In this document: positions 32,270-35,160 of the stretch, piece after piece
How the letters are laid out: each line of letters opens with the position of its first letter
Numbering within the stretch: position 1 is the stretch's first letter
Source of the DNA: Alkalibacterium iburiense
GTDB lineage: Bacteria > Bacillota > Bacilli > Lactobacillales > Carnobacteriaceae_A
DNA: 35,160 bases
Direction: 5' to 3'
NCBI RefSeq assembly: GCF_039521845.1
Contig: NZ_BAAACW010000007.1
Coordinates: forward strand, 1 to 35,160
The notes under the pieces: model-generated
The model's input: only the letters and a program-made list of their open reading frames with translations
What the model was told of the DNA's origin: nothing
Databases searched by the model: none
Made by a program: the position numbers and the translations under genes

Positions 32270-33742
32270 TTAGATGTTTCCAGAAGTGGGTTCGCTTGGA
32301 ATAATAAAATACCTTGGAATATGTGACTGGATAAGTGAAATAAGTGATTCAGCTTCTTTCAAAGAGTCTGTGTACCCAAAGCGTCCGTTTAGATTTTCAG
32401 CCGGATCGGAAAGGATGAATTGGACCTTATCTCCTATTTGCCAATACCCTTTTATTATGACAGAGTGACCGATTTCTAATTCAGGCTGACCATGCATCAC
32501 ATAGAGGATATTCCCATTTTCAAGGTAATCCATCATGTTGTTTAATTCAACATCCCAATCTGTCTCAAATGTCAGTCCATACTGTAACATCACTGTTTCG
32601 GCTAAACCATCCTGCCACCCTTCCCCATTATTCAGGTTTTCATTTCGCAGGAATTCAGTTGAAGGAACCTCTTTTTTTCCTTGATATAACAAAGCCATCT
32701 CGACGCAGGATGGCATGCAGTTGACATCGGAATAGTCTCCTGTCTCGTGCTGATAGACATGCCAATCATAGGGACGCTCATTGAGAACAAGTTTCTCTTC
32801 TAGTTTATCGTGACTGGCTTTTTCATATTCTTTTAGTAATCGGCTCACTGAAGATAAAGCTGCCCCATATGAAACAACGGTTTCTTCTAAACCAAGCTCC
32901 ATTCGAATATTTCGATCATAAGTACTCGCTGAAAGGAAAGCCCAATCATGCCAATCCCCTGTTTCTTCTGGATGTAATTGATTGTTTTCAATCCAGTAGA
33001 AATCCACTGCCGCTTTTTGCGCAAAAAGGTTATCCGTGTCGGTCAATCTCGGTGCTTCAGCTAATGGTATCTCTCCGATACTCTCCTCATAGGCCGTCAC
33101 GAGTATTTCAGAAGCCCGAATCTTGGTTAAAGGCTGATCATGAGCAGAGTCTTCTTCGAGCACCTCATCTAAGGCATAGACAGGCACTTCTACATCCTCT
33201 TTCGTCCAGAAATGAAGGGCTGTAGATACATTGATTCGCTGAATCAGGTCCTCCGGTGTCGCGAGGGGCTCTCTATTTGTTCGTTCCTGTATAGTATCTT
33301 GAGTCTTCAGCAACCAATATCCAGCTGTTCCATAGTCTAGAGGGTGATTAATCCATTCCTCTCCCTCAATAAAATGGCTTTGGTATATGCCTAGCATAAT
33401 CATATTCTTAATCGCTTCATTCTCGTTAGCATTTGGATTATAAAGAGACGTATCCATTTTAATATCTAAAACAGATAAAGCTTGTGATAAAATGTCCAGA
33501 AAGGATTGGGCATCCAAGTCATCTTCTGCCTCATAATCTGGAAGGACTATACCGTTGCCTATTAAATTCTCACTGTCTTTTTCAAACGTTGTCAGCTGAT
33601 CTTGATTCTGTTCCGTATCATGGCCTGATTCTTCTGAGGTCAAATCACCATTATCCGTAGCATTATTCGAACCACACCCGCTTAAAGAAAAGCCTAAAAT
33701 GATTAGACACAGAAATCCTTTCTTCTTTTTTATACTGTACAC
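32270..33742 (-). CDS. Lipoprotein with C-terminal C39-like peptidase domain
   Basis: This 490-residue precursor has a lipobox LSGC with C23 and a polar linker to about 55. The middle (about 60-325) has no family I recognise; a part near 207-275 weakly recalls SLH repeats (IRASEILVTAYEESIG, RLTDTDNLF). The C-terminal 150 residues look like a papain-fold C39-like peptidase: C342 in NCMPSC, H426 in IGHSVIIKGY and D446 in LSDPAE. It is thus an extracellular, anchored protein. The start is GTG at 33742, with AAGAGG directly against it, which is unusually tight; an in-frame stop lies just upstream. It follows the ycxB-like gene by 58 bases. Confidence 0.8.
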   Translation of the reverse strand: MYSIKKKKGFLCLIILGFSLSGCGSNNATDNGDLTSEESGHDTEQNQDQLTTFEKDSENLIGNGIVLPDYEAEDDLDAQSFLDILSQALSVLDIKMDTSLYNPNANENEAIKNMIMLGIYQSHFIEGEEWINHPLDYGTAGYWLLKTQDTIQERTNREPLATPEDLIQRINVSTALHFWTKEDVEVPVYALDEVLEEDSAHDQPLTKIRASEILVTAYEESIGEIPLAEAPRLTDTDNLFAQKAAVDFYWIENNQLHPEETGDWHDWAFLSASTYDRNIRMELGLEETVVSYGAALSSVSRLLKEYEKASHDKLEEKLVLNERPYDWHVYQHETGDYSDVNCMPSCVEMALLYQGKKEVPSTEFLRNENLNNGEGWQDGLAETVMLQYGLTFETDWDVELNNMMDYLENGNILYVMHGQPELEIGHSVIIKGYWQIGDKVQFILSDPAENLNGRFGYTDSLKEAESLISLIQSHIPRYFIIPSEPTSGNI

Positions 33743-33800
33743 CCTCTTCTAACTCAAACAAATAGTCTGATAATCCTCTAGTTTTGATGAATCACTCTAC

Positions 33801-34310
33801 CTATTTGTTAAAAAATGCCAGTAATGTTTTTTTCGTTTCTCCATCCATAAAGCGTGTGGGAATGATATGAGCTGAGATGGAACTATTATAAAGAAGAATC
33901 ATCTCATCATAGACTTTAACAGATTGAATAGTGTCGACCGTTATGACCTCAGTAGAATGGCCACCTGTAATAGTGATAGAAAACTCATCGACAACTAACT
34001 TCTTTTTCCCGAACAGAGACGTATTATCGCCTTCATTCAGTAATTTTTCTGTCTGCTTTCGAACCGACCGTTTTTGTTCTTTGGGATAGTATATCATCCA
34101 TCCTACTACAAACAATAGGCTCACAATAATCCAATAAATACCGGGTTGATTAAAAATAGACGTTCCTAAGATATAAATAGGAATCGCGAAAACAATAGGC
34201 AGTACTATACGCATCATGAACAGCAATTTTTTCTGAGAAGGTGAATGCTCAATGTGGTATAAATTAAATAAAATGTAATCTTCTTTTTCTAATTCATACG
34301 TTATTTCCAT
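33801..34310 (-). CDS. YcxB-like membrane protein
   Basis: This 169-residue protein starts with a strand ITYELEKEDYILFNLYH, followed by two membrane segments (about 32-51 and 56-73) and a cytoplasmic C-terminal domain (KLVVDEFSITITGGHSTEV, then SSISAHIIPTRFM). This is the order of YcxB-like proteins, whose function is unknown; the C-terminal half resembles a PH-like fold. The ATG at 34310 follows GGAGAAAAG, and a TTGCTA/TATAAT promoter lies upstream. It is probably co-transcribed with the C39-like lipoprotein gene. Confidence 0.85.
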   Translation of the reverse strand: MEITYELEKEDYILFNLYHIEHSPSQKKLLFMMRIVLPIVFAIPIYILGTSIFNQPGIYWIIVSLLFVVGWMIYYPKEQKRSVRKQTEKLLNEGDNTSLFGKKKLVVDEFSITITGGHSTEVITVDTIQSVKVYDEMILLYNSSISAHIIPTRFMDGETKKTLLAFFNK

Positions 34311-34347
34311 GTCTTTTCTCCATTATTCAATATAGTTTAATGAGATA

Positions 34348-34376
34348 ATTATAGTCATCCACTATCGCTTTAGCAA
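34348..34376 (-). promoter_or_regulatory. Promoter of the ycxB-like and C39-lipoprotein genes
   Basis: The minus strand reads TTGCTA (34371-34376), 17 bases, then consensus TATAAT (34348-34353). Confidence 0.6.
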
Positions 34377-34455
34377 TAGGCTATCCATATATTTTTGCAC
34401 CTTTTGCTGTAGGGAGAGAAAGGTATAACAATTCAGTAAATGACTGTAATTCATA

Positions 34456-34497
34456 AAACGAAAAGGCCTCAGCCCATTCATATGAATGCTGAGGCGA
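34456..34497 (-). terminator. Strong hairpin terminator downstream of the gene remnant
   Basis: GCCTCAGC pairs with GCTGAGGC around the palindrome ATTCATATGAAT. On the minus strand the tail is TTTTCGTTTT. It fits as the terminator of the truncated gene at 34510-34596. Confidence 0.8.
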
Positions 34498-34509
34498 ACT
34501 TCTATTAAT

Positions 34510-34596
34510 CTATATGATGCCAAGTTTGTTCCAGTAATAGTTCACTTCATTCTGGTCTTTACACACTATAATAAAGGACACTAGTGTTGCATTAAA
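34510..34596 (-). pseudogene. Truncated tail of a VOC/PhnB-like gene
   Basis: The minus strand encodes 28 codons ending VCKDQNEVNYYWNKLGII and a TAG stop. The pattern of a strand, DQxEVxYYWxKL, matches the middle of PhnB-like proteins of the VOC superfamily, which normally continue for about 40 more residues. An in-frame TAA lies directly upstream at 34597-34599 and no start codon or ribosome binding site is seen. It is most likely debris left by insertion and decay next to the IS element. The assignment rests on a short stretch. Confidence 0.45.
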
Positions 34597-34632
34597 TTAA
34601 AAAGGACTAGTATTTACTACTTGTTACATTCC

Positions 34633-34724
34633 TCACATGTGATTTTCTCTAAAATTTCCAAAAAACTCAAATGCTGGCGCAGCGGATGACTTTTTCCAGA
34701 ATTTTTTTGAGTTATTCACATGTG
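34633..34724 (-). repeat. Composite inverted repeat after the transposase gene, includes a terminator
   Basis: The outer arms TCACATGTGA (34633-34642) and TCACATGTG (34716-34724) flank inner arms AAAAAACTCAA (34660-34670) and TTTTTTTGAGTT (34702-34712), with CTGG/CCAG inside. On the minus strand the inner part ends in TTTGAGTTTTTTGG, so it can serve as the transposase terminator. It may mark the end of the IS element. Confidence 0.6.
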
Positions 34725-34747
34725 GTGTTTCCTTTTTGTCTTATTTT

Positions 34748-35160
34748 TCACTTAATCCGGTTCTNNNNNNNNNNNNNNNNNNNNNNNNNNNNNNNNGTCA
34801 ATAGATACACAATCATCGCAAGAATCAGTTGATTTTCGACCCCTTCTTCCGACTGGGAGAAGAATGTCTTAATCGTCATGTGTTGCTTGATATGTTTGAA
34901 AAAGAGTTCAATCTGCCATCTTGATTGATACATCTGGCTGATTTCTTCAGCGGATACATCCATGCGATTCGTGACAATGCGTAATGGCCGTTGATGCTTT
35001 CGTTCAACTGTGACTAGTCTGAAAAGTCCAGTAAGGTAGGTTTTTCCACCTAATTGAACCAACTGATCACTGATGATTCCTTTGTTTTTAGGTACTTCCG
35101 TATGGGCTTGGACATGCACTGTCGTATTCTTTTTGATTCGTGAGACGAAGAAATAGCCTT
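34748..35160 (-). CDS. IS4 family transposase, C-terminal part, cut by the right edge
   Basis: The frame is open to the right edge: codons upstream of the GTG at 35119 read GYFFVSRIKKNTT, typical of IS4 transposases. The conserved YREK block is YQSRWQIELFFKHIK, with Y, R, E and K at the right spacing (Y-2-R-3-E-6-K) and E as the last catalytic acid. The N-terminal part and first two catalytic aspartates lie outside the window. A 32-base run of N near the C-terminus makes the final frame and the stop (34748 or 34741) uncertain. Confidence 0.85.
   Translation of the reverse strand, partial: GYFFVSRIKKNTTVHVQAHTEVPKNKGIISDQLVQLGGKTYLTGLFRLVTVERKHQRPLRIVTNRMDVSAEEISQMYQSRWQIELFFKHIKQHMTIKTFFSQSEEGVENQLILAMIVYLLXXXXXXXXXXXXNRIK
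34765..34796. other. Run of 32 unknown bases (assembly gap)
   Basis: The sequence is N from 34765 to 34796, inside the transposase gene. Repeated IS copies commonly break assemblies, so the true gap length may differ. Confidence 0.98.

Larger units (their letters stand above)
34600..35160 (-). mobile_element. IS4-family insertion sequence, partial
   Basis: The transposase fragment and the downstream hairpin make up one end of the element. The boundary near 34600 is inferred from the end of the gene remnant; without the other end the terminal repeats and target duplication cannot be defined. Confidence 0.55.

Noticed and set aside
32869..33225. Rightward 118-codon frame inside the C39-like lipoprotein gene
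   Set aside because: It is antisense to a protein with a lipobox and catalytic triad, and has no ribosome binding site.
1..35160. CRISPR array, tRNA genes, prophage, toxin-antitoxin or defence island
   Set aside because: No regularly spaced repeats, cloverleaf genes, integrases or recognisable defence genes were seen on either strand.

Overview
The window reads as chromosome from a low-GC Gram-positive bacterium of the order Lactobacillales. Support comes from AT-rich intergenic DNA, strong AGGAGG-type ribosome binding sites, TTGACA/TATAAT promoters, rho-independent hairpins after most operons, and a gene set typical of that order (cvfD-pgi, yutD, yunD, a Lit-like membrane protein, DegV proteins, an lmo0937-type peptide). 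A Carnobacteriaceae-like host is my inference and cannot be proved from the window alone.

Layout. The left edge (1-240) holds tandem promoters and the leader of a ribosomal RNA operon that reads leftward out of the window. Next is a GNAT acetyltransferase, then the leftward operon cvfD - degenerate Nudix-like gene - pgi. A rightward MalY/PatB-type C-S lyase converges on a leftward cyclophilin - ROK fructokinase pair. From 6.2 to 8.3 kb, rightward genes encode a YuiD-like membrane protein, a ferredoxin-NADP+ reductase and a PgpA-like phosphatase. These face the leftward operon yunD - yutD - HAD phosphatase - lit-like (11.8 to 8.3 kb). Upstream of that lie a leftward cls - ytnP pair, then RNase HI (rightward), ydbC - aldo/keto reductase (leftward) and an Mn-type CDF exporter (rightward).

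From 17.3 to 20.9 kb there is a leftward yeiH - glycerophosphodiesterase - 5'-nucleotidase operon, preceded by a TspO-like gene, a 48-residue lmo0937-type peptide, an AraC regulator and small membrane proteins (DUF1294, YwaF). Two DegV fatty-acid-binding proteins flank a small membrane protein. A VanY-like D,D-carboxypeptidase lipoprotein overlaps a CapA-like metallophosphatase (26.8-29.0 kb). Further right are thpR overlapping an alpha/beta hydrolase gene, an MgrA/YghZ-type reductase divergent from thpR over a cre-like site, an acetate transporter, a YcxB-like gene with a large lipoprotein carrying a C39-like peptidase domain, and finally a decayed gene tail followed by an IS4-family transposase that runs off the right edge and contains a 32-base run of N.

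How it fits together. Most of the window is core genome: glycolysis entry (pgi, fructokinase), membrane lipid chemistry (cls, PgpA, GDPD, DegV), lipoprotein and envelope maturation (Lit, VanY, CapA-like, C39 lipoprotein), redox (FNR, two aldo/keto reductases) and metal or anion export (CDF, YeiH). I see no CRISPR array, prophage, toxin-antitoxin module, secondary-metabolite cluster or tRNA gene. The parts that most repay a second look are the Lit-like protein, the VanY/CapA pair, the YcxB/C39-lipoprotein pair, the cre-covered divergent promoter and the palindrome over the lmo0937-type promoter. I do not see clear evidence of a wholly new multi-gene system.
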